64,000 bases of DNA from Kytococcus schroeteri (GTDB lineage Bacteria > Actinomycetota > Actinomycetes > Actinomycetales > Dermatophilaceae): the NCBI RefSeq assembly GCF_042433515.1, contig NZ_JBHLVH010000002.1, forward strand, positions 1-64,000, given 5' to 3'. The translations under genes were made by a program, and so were the position numbers. Within the stretch, counting starts at the first letter, position 1. Each line of letters starts with the position of its first letter. Positions 38,716 to 46,382 of this stretch are shown here, in pieces. The notes beneath the pieces are model-generated. The model had not been told where the DNA came from, ran no database searches, and saw only the letters and a program-made list of their open reading frames with translations.

Positions 38716-40364
38716 CTCGCGTGCTCCCCAGGTCGGGGTGTCGTTGCCGTTGCACCCAGCTCCTTCTGGAGCCGGTGCCTCAGCAGCGACCACGCGGTGG
38801 CGGCACTGGTCAGCCGGCCGTCCTCCCCCTCACGCCCGACGATGGCTGCCGGAGAGACGCCCGCCGTCAACGTCCTGGCCTGATTGACCACGAGGTCGTT
38901 CACCAGACGCAACCACTGGTCACGCTGCGCCACGAGGTCCTCCGTGGGGGTGAAGCGCGCCAGCCAGTCCTTGAACGGTTCGTCGAACATCGCGAGGGCT
39001 GTCTCGGTAGCAGCAGCGTCGAACTCGTACTCCCGCCCCCCGGCCTGTCGCAGCATGGCCGAGAACTGCCCCAGGGCGACGGCCACGTTCATGGTGGCCC
39101 CGGCAGCGGAGATCATCGTGTGCGAAACCGCCGGGTCGTTGGTCGCCAGGGCACTCAGGCGAAGCGGCGCCTCGTCGTGGATCGTCGACGTCACCACGGC
39201 GTCCTGCGTGCCGTACACCGCGCCGATGAGCTCCGCCGTCACGACGACGTCCTCGTCCAGCAGGTCCATGTGCTCGTCCCAGAGGTCCCTCAGTCCGGTG
39301 ACCGTGGCCGGCGGGCGGACCGTGGCGGAGGCGTCCTCGTGGTGCTTCAGCAACGGCTCAACGCCTCGCCACAGAGTGCGTACCTCACTGTGCGCGCGCG
39401 GCATCCAGACGTCCTTCCCCGCCTTCTTCGACTGGGGCTCGCTGAACCGGTAGGCCGTCATCGGGTCGGACATCTCGTTCTGGGACTCGATGCGGTCGCC
39501 GTTCGCCACGAGAATGCCCGTCACGCGACCCTCCTCCCAGAACAACCGCACACGCCGCGACTGCCAGGTGAGCAGGTCACAGGGCCCCGTGGCGCGCTGA
39601 GGCCCTCGCGCCGCAGCGGTGCTGACCTCCTGCTCCCACACGGGAAGGTCACGAGCCATCGACTCCCCGAAGACCACGGACGGCGGGGTGTTGAGCGCCA
39701 GGGTCTCCGCGAGGTTGCGTCCGTGGAGGACAACGGTCCCCGCGCGTCCGCTCCACCCGGTCCCGATGGGGTACCCCTTCCCTCCCTTCACCCGGTCATC
39801 ACCCACCGCACCGGACTTGATGCCCGAGTAGTTCCAGGCCTGCAGGTGGACGAGCCACCGAGCTGCCTCTGCAGCGGCCACGGAGTCGAGGCCGTCCGCC
39901 GCTCGCACGGAGAAGTACGGCGACTCCGCGTCGGGGACCAGCTTGGTGATGGGGTCACGCTTGCCGGACGCAGTGGCCAGACCCGCCACCTGCATGAACG
40001 GCTGGTCAGGGTGTCTCAGGTCCCACCGCGGGGACATGTCCCCCAGGTACTCGGCCACGCGTCGCTGCGACGCCTCGTCCTCCGACCCCGTGAACTGCTC
40101 GACCCACCATTCGGCCCGCCCCGAGGCACCAGCCGCGGCAAGTCTCGGGTCCCGGTGGTGGGCACGCCAGAACACCACCAGCAGCAAGCGCAGGAGCGCG
40201 GCGTCCTGCTGGGGCGACTCACCCGCGATGCGCTGGATCTCCCGCGCCCGGGCAAAGACGTCCATTACCGAGAGCTCAACGCTCTCCGCGGTGTTCAGGA
40301 GTACGCGCACCCACGGTTCGCGGATGAGGTCGAACCCTTCGGTTGCCGTCGTCTTCATCGTCAT
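38712..40364 (-). CDS. cse1: Cascade large subunit Cse1 (CasA/Cas8e)
   Basis: A 550-residue large subunit that reads the PAM and recruits Cas3. FDLIREPWVRVLL at the start, the central SPYFSVRAADGLDSVAAAEAARWLVHLQAWNYSGIKSG region and the C-terminal four-helix bundle are typical of I-E Cas8. DIREPW-like start and length match. ATG at 40364 overlaps the cas3 stop by four bases. PAM specificity here is likely to involve AA (see the spacer finding), but the contact residues cannot be assigned with confidence. Confidence 0.95.
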   Translation of the reverse strand: MTMKTTATEGFDLIREPWVRVLLNTAESVELSVMDVFARAREIQRIAGESPQQDAALLRLLLVVFWRAHHRDPRLAAAGASGRAEWWVEQFTGSEDEASQRRVAEYLGDMSPRWDLRHPDQPFMQVAGLATASGKRDPITKLVPDAESPYFSVRAADGLDSVAAAEAARWLVHLQAWNYSGIKSGAVGDDRVKGGKGYPIGTGWSGRAGTVVLHGRNLAETLALNTPPSVVFGESMARDLPVWEQEVSTAAARGPQRATGPCDLLTWQSRRVRLFWEEGRVTGILVANGDRIESQNEMSDPMTAYRFSEPQSKKAGKDVWMPRAHSEVRTLWRGVEPLLKHHEDASATVRPPATVTGLRDLWDEHMDLLDEDVVVTAELIGAVYGTQDAVVTSTIHDEAPLRLSALATNDPAVSHTMISAAGATMNVAVALGQFSAMLRQAGGREYEFDAAATETALAMFDEPFKDWLARFTPTEDLVAQRDQWLRLVNDLVVNQARTLTAGVSPAAIVGREGEDGRLTSAATAWSLLRHRLQKELGATATTPRPGEHAR

Positions 40365-43159
40365 TCCTTCTCCTCCAGAAGTCCGAGTTCCGCGTCGTAC
40401 CGCAGCCGGTGACCCGCCACCGTGGCACGCCCCTCCGCGTCCACCATCAGCTGCAGCTGACCCCTCAACGAGGGCGATTGCTGCCACGCGAGGTCCGTCT
40501 CCGCCTCCAGCTGGTCGAGCGCGGCATCGAAGAGCCACGGCTGGGAGAAGCGGTGGGGCAGACGCACCGACGAGGCCGCAATGTGTTGCGCAGTCGGCCA
40601 CGGCGGCACCTGACCGGTGGACACGACCGGGGCGTCGGCACCTCCGTCCAGGAGCGTGTACCCACCACTGGCCGAACGCGTCAGGAGAACCTCGATCGTG
40701 GGCGACGAGTCCCGGACCTGGGCCAGACCCCGTGCCTCACCGCCCGCGGAGTCCACGTCGCGGGAGTCGATCGCCCAGAGGGCGCCGAACCGCTCGGCGG
40801 AACGGGGGGTGTCCAGGAGGAAGGTGGCGGCGCGGGATCGCTGATCCGCCGTGCGCGCGTCGAGCTCGGCGGCGGCCCGCTCCCACGCATCTGCCCACGG
40901 AGCCGGGATCTGCGGGGCTGCGGAGTACACCTCGCGCACGAGGCGCGGAATGTCGCTAGGAATGGACACGCTCGCGCCTCCCGTGTGGAGGCCGAGAGCT
41001 GCGGTGGATGCGAGGAGCGTCGCGCGGTCGTAGACGAGCACCTGACTCGGCTCGAACTCAGGAGCCCCGTCGTCGCTGCCCCACGACTGAGCCCCCCTTA
41101 CGTGGACGCGTGGCACCCGGGCCCACACAGGCCGATCGCCCACCGGGCGCGTGTGACGGTGGACGCGGCCCGCCCGCTGCAGCACGAGATCGACGGGGGC
41201 CACATCCGTGACCATGGCGTCGAAGTCCAGGTCCAGGGACTGTTCCACCACCTGGGTCGCCACGACGATCCGCCGTGGGGGGCGCCCTGCTCCGCGCGCG
41301 GCCCCAGGGCCGAGGTCATGGAGCAGCTCCCGTTCCTTCGTCACGCGGTCCGAGGCGATGAACCGGGCGTGCACCAGCCGAGCATCGCTGCCGACGAGCA
41401 CCCGAGCCAGCCGGTAGGCGTGCTGGGCGCGGGCGACGGTGTTGCAGACCACGAGGAGACAGCCACCCTCGTGCTGCACACGGGACATCGCCGCAGCCAG
41501 GTCATCATCCTCATCGGACATCGGCCGCACATCCAGGCGGAGCTCACGCCCGGAGCGTTCTGACGTAGTGGCCGTGACCCCCTCGGCTGTTGCGGCCGTC
41601 AGGACGGGGTAGGCATCAGCGGTGTCCGGCACCTCCGTGGACTGTGCCGGTGTGGCCGTGAGGCCAGCCCGGTAGGCCCTCACGAGCTCACCCCTGATGC
41701 CGGGCGGCAGGGTCGCGGAGAGCAGCACGACCGGCACCCCGTAGGCCCCCAACCAGTGCAACGCACGTTGCAGATAATGCCCCATGTATGTGTCATAGGC
41801 GTGGCATTCGTCGATCACCACGACCTTCGACGCCAGGGCCAGGTGCCGGAGCATCGAGTGCTTGGCCTGCAACGCCATCAGCAGGACCTGGTCCACGGTG
41901 CCCACAGCGATGCTAGACAACAAACCCTTCTTGCGGCCCGTTAGCCACTGGTGCGCCACCACCGACTCGTGGTCTCCCGGTGCATCAACGGCCACGCTCC
42001 GCACGCCGAGCCCACGGCGGGGAAGTGACCGGGCGTCCTCGTTCAGCGTGGCTTTCGAGTGAGCGAGGAAGAGCGATGCCGGGCGCCCCGGCACCCCCGC
42101 CCGCTCGGCCCATGCCGCGACGCGGGTGTAGAGCGCATCCGAGGTGGCCATGGTCGGCGCCGCCACGAACACCCCGGTGCGGCCGGTGGTGCGGGCGAGC
42201 TCCTCCGCAGCCGCGAGGGCAGCCTCGGTCTTGCCAACACCCATGGGCGCCTCGATGCACAGCAGCCCCGGCCCTGTGAACCCCCTGGCCACGCGGAGCG
42301 CATCCGCCTGGACGGGCCAGGGAGTACGACCTCCGGGCCAGGCGAAGCGGACCGCATAGGCAGACCCCGCGTCCTCCGGCAGCGGCTGCGTGGCCCACGG
42401 CTCACCGAGATCAAGGTCCATCCACGCCCTGCCCGCGCGCCTCTCCGAGGATGCGTCGTGGGGCACGTTGAGGGGGAAGAGGTCCTGGTTGGAGGCGATC
42501 CAGTCGCCCATCACGACCAGTCCGGACAACAGCATCAGGTGGTGCCGAAGCTCCGTCTCCACGGGAAGGCGCCGGATGACTCCCTCGGCGCCGGTGAGGT
42601 AAGTGATCCCGACGAGCAGCTCATCCTGCACGGCCCGCCACGGGCCCCCGGAGTCCAGGGCAGCTCGTTTTTCCATACCGATCCGGGACGGCAGGCCGTG
42701 ATGGGCTCCCACCACCGACGCGAGTCGCTCGGCGACCTTCTTCGAGGCTCCCGGGACGGCCGAGGGGAGCCACCTCTTGACAGCGCAGGCACTCCCCGCC
42801 GAGTGGGGGTAGCGGTCGCCGGCCAGCGCGGGGCCCCGCAGTGGCAGTCCGGCATCGATCACCCGGTCCGCGAACGAGGTCCGGTCCCCTCGTACCATGA
42901 GCTGCGACTGGAACGACGGGGCGGCCTTGCCCACATCGTGGACGCCGGCCAGCCACGCCAGCAGGTTCGCGCCCTCACCACGCAGATCGAGCTCCGCATC
43001 GAGCCGGTCGCGGACCCCGGGCGCCAGCCACCGCTCCCACAGCAGTCGCGCAACCGCCGCCGCGTCCTCGAGGTGGCGGGGAAGGCTGAGCCAGTCCCCA
43101 GGCTCCTCCCCGGTCTTTGCCCACAGGCTCCGTGCAGCGCTGCTCCACTCGTACTGCAC
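40361..43159 (-). CDS. cas3: CRISPR effector nuclease-helicase Cas3
   Basis: A 932-residue fusion of an HD nuclease and an SF2 helicase that degrades DNA marked by Cascade. HD domain: GVHDVGKAAPSFQSQL and VVGAHHGLP. Helicase: Walker A IEAPMGVGKTEAAL, VAAPTMATSDALY (Ia), DECH box VIDECHAYD, LLSATLPP (III), and QRAGRVHRH (VI). First gene of the cas operon. A GTG at 43159 has GGAGGAGG five bases upstream and is preferred; an ATG at 43177 would add six residues. Promoter elements lie at 43248-43276. All motifs are intact, so interference should be functional. Confidence 0.95.
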   Translation of the reverse strand: MQYEWSSAARSLWAKTGEEPGDWLSLPRHLEDAAAVARLLWERWLAPGVRDRLDAELDLRGEGANLLAWLAGVHDVGKAAPSFQSQLMVRGDRTSFADRVIDAGLPLRGPALAGDRYPHSAGSACAVKRWLPSAVPGASKKVAERLASVVGAHHGLPSRIGMEKRAALDSGGPWRAVQDELLVGITYLTGAEGVIRRLPVETELRHHLMLLSGLVVMGDWIASNQDLFPLNVPHDASSERRAGRAWMDLDLGEPWATQPLPEDAGSAYAVRFAWPGGRTPWPVQADALRVARGFTGPGLLCIEAPMGVGKTEAALAAAEELARTTGRTGVFVAAPTMATSDALYTRVAAWAERAGVPGRPASLFLAHSKATLNEDARSLPRRGLGVRSVAVDAPGDHESVVAHQWLTGRKKGLLSSIAVGTVDQVLLMALQAKHSMLRHLALASKVVVIDECHAYDTYMGHYLQRALHWLGAYGVPVVLLSATLPPGIRGELVRAYRAGLTATPAQSTEVPDTADAYPVLTAATAEGVTATTSERSGRELRLDVRPMSDEDDDLAAAMSRVQHEGGCLLVVCNTVARAQHAYRLARVLVGSDARLVHARFIASDRVTKERELLHDLGPGAARGAGRPPRRIVVATQVVEQSLDLDFDAMVTDVAPVDLVLQRAGRVHRHTRPVGDRPVWARVPRVHVRGAQSWGSDDGAPEFEPSQVLVYDRATLLASTAALGLHTGGASVSIPSDIPRLVREVYSAAPQIPAPWADAWERAAAELDARTADQRSRAATFLLDTPRSAERFGALWAIDSRDVDSAGGEARGLAQVRDSSPTIEVLLTRSASGGYTLLDGGADAPVVSTGQVPPWPTAQHIAASSVRLPHRFSQPWLFDAALDQLEAETDLAWQQSPSLRGQLQLMVDAEGRATVAGHRLRYDAELGLLEEKE

Positions 43160-43217
43160 TGAAACCTCCTCCGACATCCGATTCGACCTCGTACCCAGAG
43201 CGAGCCAGCCAACCGTT

Positions 43218-43233
43218 GTGTGATCCGCCACAC
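43218..43233. promoter_or_regulatory. Operator-like inverted repeat in the cas3 leader
   Basis: GTGTG-ATCCGC-CACAC lies just downstream of the expected transcription start of the cas operon, where a bound repressor would block it. Confidence 0.5.
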
Positions 43234-43247
43234 CTAACAGTGTCTCG

Positions 43248-43276
43248 AAGATAGAGGGCCGACGCCGTCTGGTCAA
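43248..43276 (-). promoter_or_regulatory. cas operon promoter
   Basis: Read leftwards, a -35 TTGACC (43276-43271) and a -10 TATCTT (43253-43248) are separated by exactly 17 bases, the best sigma-70-like promoter in the window. It predicts a start near 43241 and an untranslated leader of about 80 bases before cas3. Confidence 0.7.
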
Positions 43277-43552
43277 CCCCAGACCCCCAGGTTGAGAGAT
43301 TCAAACACTCCAGATCCCTGGTTCGGTGACTACAGTTCCCCTGCACTGAGGATTCAGTGATGAGCCCCTCTCAACCTGCGGGCTACCCGTGTTCCCGGAT
43401 CCGTCCGGGATGAGGTGGGGTGACGCATCACGCCGACACCACGCCGGGTGCGCGTCACCCCATCCCGCAGGGCTCGCGGCCTCTCGAGGACAATCCCACC
43501 CCCCTCACCCGGTACACCGCGCACCGCCCGCGACGCGCGGCGCGCAGGGCAC

Positions 43553-43558
43553 TACGTT
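43553..43558 (+). promoter_or_regulatory. Candidate -10 hexamer (TACGTT) for malic enzyme
   Basis: TACGTT ends six bases before the ATG at 43565 with no ribosome site, suggesting a leaderless transcript. No clear -35. Confidence 0.45.
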
Positions 43559-43564
43559 GGCTCC

Positions 43565-45397
43565 ATGCCTCGCCAGTACCAGTTCCGCAACGAAGACGGC
43601 CACGAGACCGTCCAGATCGCCGTCCGCGGCCGCCAGGTCCTGGCGCGCCCCATGCTCAACCGCGGGTCCGCCTTCAGCCCGGAGGACCGCGACGCGCTGG
43701 GTCTGCGCGGCCTCATCCCGCCGGCGGTCAACACCATCGACGACCAGGTGCGCCGCTGCTACGGCCAGTTCCAGATGCAGCCCACCAACCTGGCCAAGTA
43801 CGTGTACCTGAACTCGCTGCAGGACCTCAACGAGATCCTCTTCCACCGCCTGGTGGCCGAGCACCTCGACGAGATGATGCCGATCATCTACACCCCCACC
43901 GTGGGTGAGGCCATCCAGCAGTTCTCCTCCACCTTCGACCGTCAGCGCGGCATCTACCTGTCCATCGAAGACCACGGCGGCGCCGAGGGCATCGCCTCCG
44001 CGCTGGCCGCCTACGGCAACGGCCCGGACGACGTGGACATCGTGGTGGTCACCGACTCCGAGGGCATCCTCGGCATCGGCGACCAGGGCGTGGGCGGCAT
44101 CCGCATCGCCATCGGCAAGTCCGCCGTGTACACCACTGCGGCCGGCATCCACCCGATGCGGGTGCTCCCGGTGGTGCTCGACGTGGGCACCGACAACCCG
44201 GCCCTGCTGCACGACCCCAACTACCTGGGCCTGCGCCGTGACCGCGTGCGCGGCGAGGAGTACGAGGCCTTCATCGGCGACTTCGTGGAGGCCGTGCAGG
44301 AGCGCTTCCCCAAGGCCCTGCTGCACTGGGAGGACTTCGGCGCCTCCAACGCCCACAGCATCCTGGAGACCTACCGCGACCAGGTGTGCTCGTTCAACGA
44401 CGACATCCAGGGCACCGCTGCCGTCGTGGTGGCCTCCGCCCTGGCGGCGTGCAAGGCCAAGGGCGAGCAGCTCTCCGACCAGCGCGTGGTCATCCACGGC
44501 GCAGGCACCGCCGGCATCGGCATCGCCGACCTGATGCGCGACATCATGATCAGCGAGGGTCTGGACGCCGACGAGGCCACCCGCCGCTTCTGGGGCCTGG
44601 GCAGCCGCGGCCTCATCCACACCGGCGGCAGGATGCGCCCCTTCCAGGAGCGCTACGCCCGCCCCACCGACGAGCTGGCCGACTGGCAGGCCGACGAGGA
44701 CGGCAACTACTCGCTGGCCGAGACCGTGCGACAGGCCAAGCCGACCCTGCTCATCGGCACCTCCGCGCAGGCCGGGGCGTTCACCGAGGAGATCGTCCGC
44801 GAGATGACCTCGGTCACCGAGCGGCCCATCATCCTGCCGCTGAGCAACCCCACCGCCAAGGCCGAGGCCGTGCCGGAGGACCTGCTGGAGTGGACCGACG
44901 GCGGCGCGCTCATCGCCACCGGGTCGCCGTTCAAGCCCGTGGTCCGCGACGGGGTGACCTACACCATCGCCCAGGCCAACAACGCGCTGGTGTTCCCCGG
45001 CATGGGGCTGGGCACCGTGGCCGTGCGCGCCACCCGCCTGACCGACGGCATGATCACCGCCGCCGCCCAGGCCGTGGCCGACATGACCACCGTGGGCACG
45101 CAGGGCGCGGCCGTGCTGCCCTCGATGCGGGAGCTGCGCTCGGTGTCCGCGGCCGTGGCCGAGCGCGTGGCCGCCGCCGCCGTCGAGGAGGGGGTGGCCA
45201 CCCTGGAGCTGGACAACCCGCGCGAGACCATCGCCAACCTCATGTGGACCCCGGAGTACCCGGAGGTGGAGGTGGTGGACTCCATCGAGACGCCGAGCGC
45301 CCGTCCCACCGACCCGGGCGCCCAGGGCGTGCGGCACACCGGTGACGACTCGCCGCTGAGCCGCTGGCGCCCGCGCCTGCCGCGCCTGAAGGGCTGA
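43565..45397 (+). CDS. maeA: NAD-dependent malic enzyme
   Basis: A 610-residue large-type malic enzyme that oxidatively decarboxylates malate to pyruvate. Landmarks: the malic N-domain IYTPTVGEAIQQFS, VVTDSEGILGIGDQGVGGI, substrate/metal region LLHWEDFGASNAHSILETYRD and CSFNDDIQGTAAV, then the dinucleotide motif VIHGAGTAGIGIADLM and PLSNPTAKAEA. Length and motif set match SfcA/MaeA rather than the short MaeB type. The C-terminal 50 residues are a poorly conserved tail ending in a basic PRLPRLKG. A hairpin terminator follows. No link to the adjoining cas operon beyond a shared intergenic region. Confidence 0.93.
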   Translation: MPRQYQFRNEDGHETVQIAVRGRQVLARPMLNRGSAFSPEDRDALGLRGLIPPAVNTIDDQVRRCYGQFQMQPTNLAKYVYLNSLQDLNEILFHRLVAEHLDEMMPIIYTPTVGEAIQQFSSTFDRQRGIYLSIEDHGGAEGIASALAAYGNGPDDVDIVVVTDSEGILGIGDQGVGGIRIAIGKSAVYTTAAGIHPMRVLPVVLDVGTDNPALLHDPNYLGLRRDRVRGEEYEAFIGDFVEAVQERFPKALLHWEDFGASNAHSILETYRDQVCSFNDDIQGTAAVVVASALAACKAKGEQLSDQRVVIHGAGTAGIGIADLMRDIMISEGLDADEATRRFWGLGSRGLIHTGGRMRPFQERYARPTDELADWQADEDGNYSLAETVRQAKPTLLIGTSAQAGAFTEEIVREMTSVTERPIILPLSNPTAKAEAVPEDLLEWTDGGALIATGSPFKPVVRDGVTYTIAQANNALVFPGMGLGTVAVRATRLTDGMITAAAQAVADMTTVGTQGAAVLPSMRELRSVSAAVAERVAAAAVEEGVATLELDNPRETIANLMWTPEYPEVEVVDSIETPSARPTDPGAQGVRHTGDDSPLSRWRPRLPRLKG

Positions 45398-45418
45398 GGC
45401 AGGCCACAGGTACGGCGA

Positions 45419-45452
45419 GAGGGCCGGCTCCCCGGGTGGGGAGCCGGCCCTC
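45419..45452. terminator. Bidirectional hairpin terminator
   Basis: Perfect 15-base arms (45419-45433 and 45438-45452) around a GGGT loop, between the convergent malic enzyme and surface-protein genes. Confidence 0.85.
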
Positions 45453-45469
45453 GGCCGTGGGTGCGTGCG

Positions 45470-46177
45470 TCAGTTGTTGCGACGCAGGCGGGTGGCGCCG
45501 ACGGTGGCGGCACCGGCCAGCAGCAGACCCGCACCGGCCAGGCCGGCGGTGGCGGTGTTGTCCTCACCCATGTAGCCGGTGTCCACCGGGGGGCCGGGCT
45601 CCGGCTTCGGCTCGGGCTTGGGCTCCGGCTTCGGCTTGGGCTCGGGCTTCGGCTCCGGCTTGGGGGCCGGCTTGTCGCCACCCAGGTCGTCGCCCTGGAA
45701 GGTCACGTTCGCCAGCTTCACGTTGCAGGACGGCACGTTGTTCTCGTGGTAGACGAACTCCGGGCCGACCAGGGTCACCGGGTTGGTCTTGCCGAAGTCA
45801 CCCTCCTTGATGGTGTGGGTGCCGGTCAGGGTGACGGTGCCGCCGGCCTTGAGGGTGTCCTGCTTGGTGGTGAGGGAGTAGTAGGCGGCACCGCCGTTGG
45901 CGTCCGTGTACGGGGCGCTGAAGGCGTGGAAGGGGACGTTCGACTTGGTGCCGTTCTTCAGCACGACGGTCAGGGTGATCTTGTCACCGGCGCTGGCCTT
46001 GCCGTTGCCGTCGACGTCGGTGATCTTGTGCGAGCCGCTCCCCGTGAACTTGGTGCAGGTCGGCAGGTTGTCCTGAGCACCCGGAGCGGCCTGGGCGGCG
46101 GTGCCACCGGCGAAGGTCAGGCCGGCCACGGCCACGGCGGCGGCCAGGGAGCCACCGGCGATCTTGGTGATGGTCAT
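45470..46177 (-). CDS. Cell-wall surface protein with LPXTG-like sorting signal
   Basis: A 235-residue exported protein: signal peptide (TITKIAGGSLAAAVAVAGLTFAGG, cut near AQAAPG), a beta-rich domain of about 125 residues resembling a Cna/DUF11-type fold (DVDGNGKASAGDKITLTVVLKN), a KPEP/PEPK repeat stalk, and a C-terminal PVDTG-x-hydrophobic helix-RLRRNN. The PVDTG motif replaces LPXTG but the order of parts is that of sortase substrates, and the Pro-rich stalk fits a wall-spanning segment. Two cysteines (PTCTK and PSCNV) could pair. RBS GAAAGGGA lies before the ATG at 46177. No sortase gene lies in the window. Confidence 0.8.
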   Translation of the reverse strand: MTITKIAGGSLAAAVAVAGLTFAGGTAAQAAPGAQDNLPTCTKFTGSGSHKITDVDGNGKASAGDKITLTVVLKNGTKSNVPFHAFSAPYTDANGGAAYYSLTTKQDTLKAGGTVTLTGTHTIKEGDFGKTNPVTLVGPEFVYHENNVPSCNVKLANVTFQGDDLGGDKPAPKPEPKPEPKPKPEPKPEPKPEPGPPVDTGYMGEDNTATAGLAGAGLLLAGAATVGATRLRRNN

Positions 46178-46370
46178 GGGATCCCTTTCGTTGTCACGCA
46201 CGCACGTACGTGATGTGTGGACGCCCCGGGGAAGACGTGCCTCCCCGGCACGGTGCCCGCTCCCGCGGGCACGTCTTCACCATAGGGGCAACCGGACCCG
46301 TCCCTCTGCGACCCTCGGCGGAGACCTGCGCCCACCGCATCGACCCCTCGTGGGTGTCGGTGCCCACCCC

Positions 46371-46376
46371 TAGGGT
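46371..46376 (+). promoter_or_regulatory. Candidate -10 hexamer (TAGGGT) for the nuclease/helicase gene
   Basis: TAGGGT ends six bases before the ATG at 46383, within a small imperfect palindrome (CCACCC-CTAG-GGTGG). No ribosome site. Confidence 0.4.
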
Positions 46377-46382
46377 GGCGCC

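Larger units (their letters stand above)
43160..43564. promoter_or_regulatory. Intergenic region between cas3 and malic enzyme
   Basis: About 400 bases without a gene, noticeably lower in GC between 43240 and 43380. It holds the cas promoter and operator-like repeat, an 11-base inverted repeat (43288-43298 with 43368-43378), a 16-base palindrome (43344-43359), another inverted repeat (TGGGGTGACGC, 43416-43426, with 43452-43462) and the malic enzyme -10. Confidence 0.7.
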
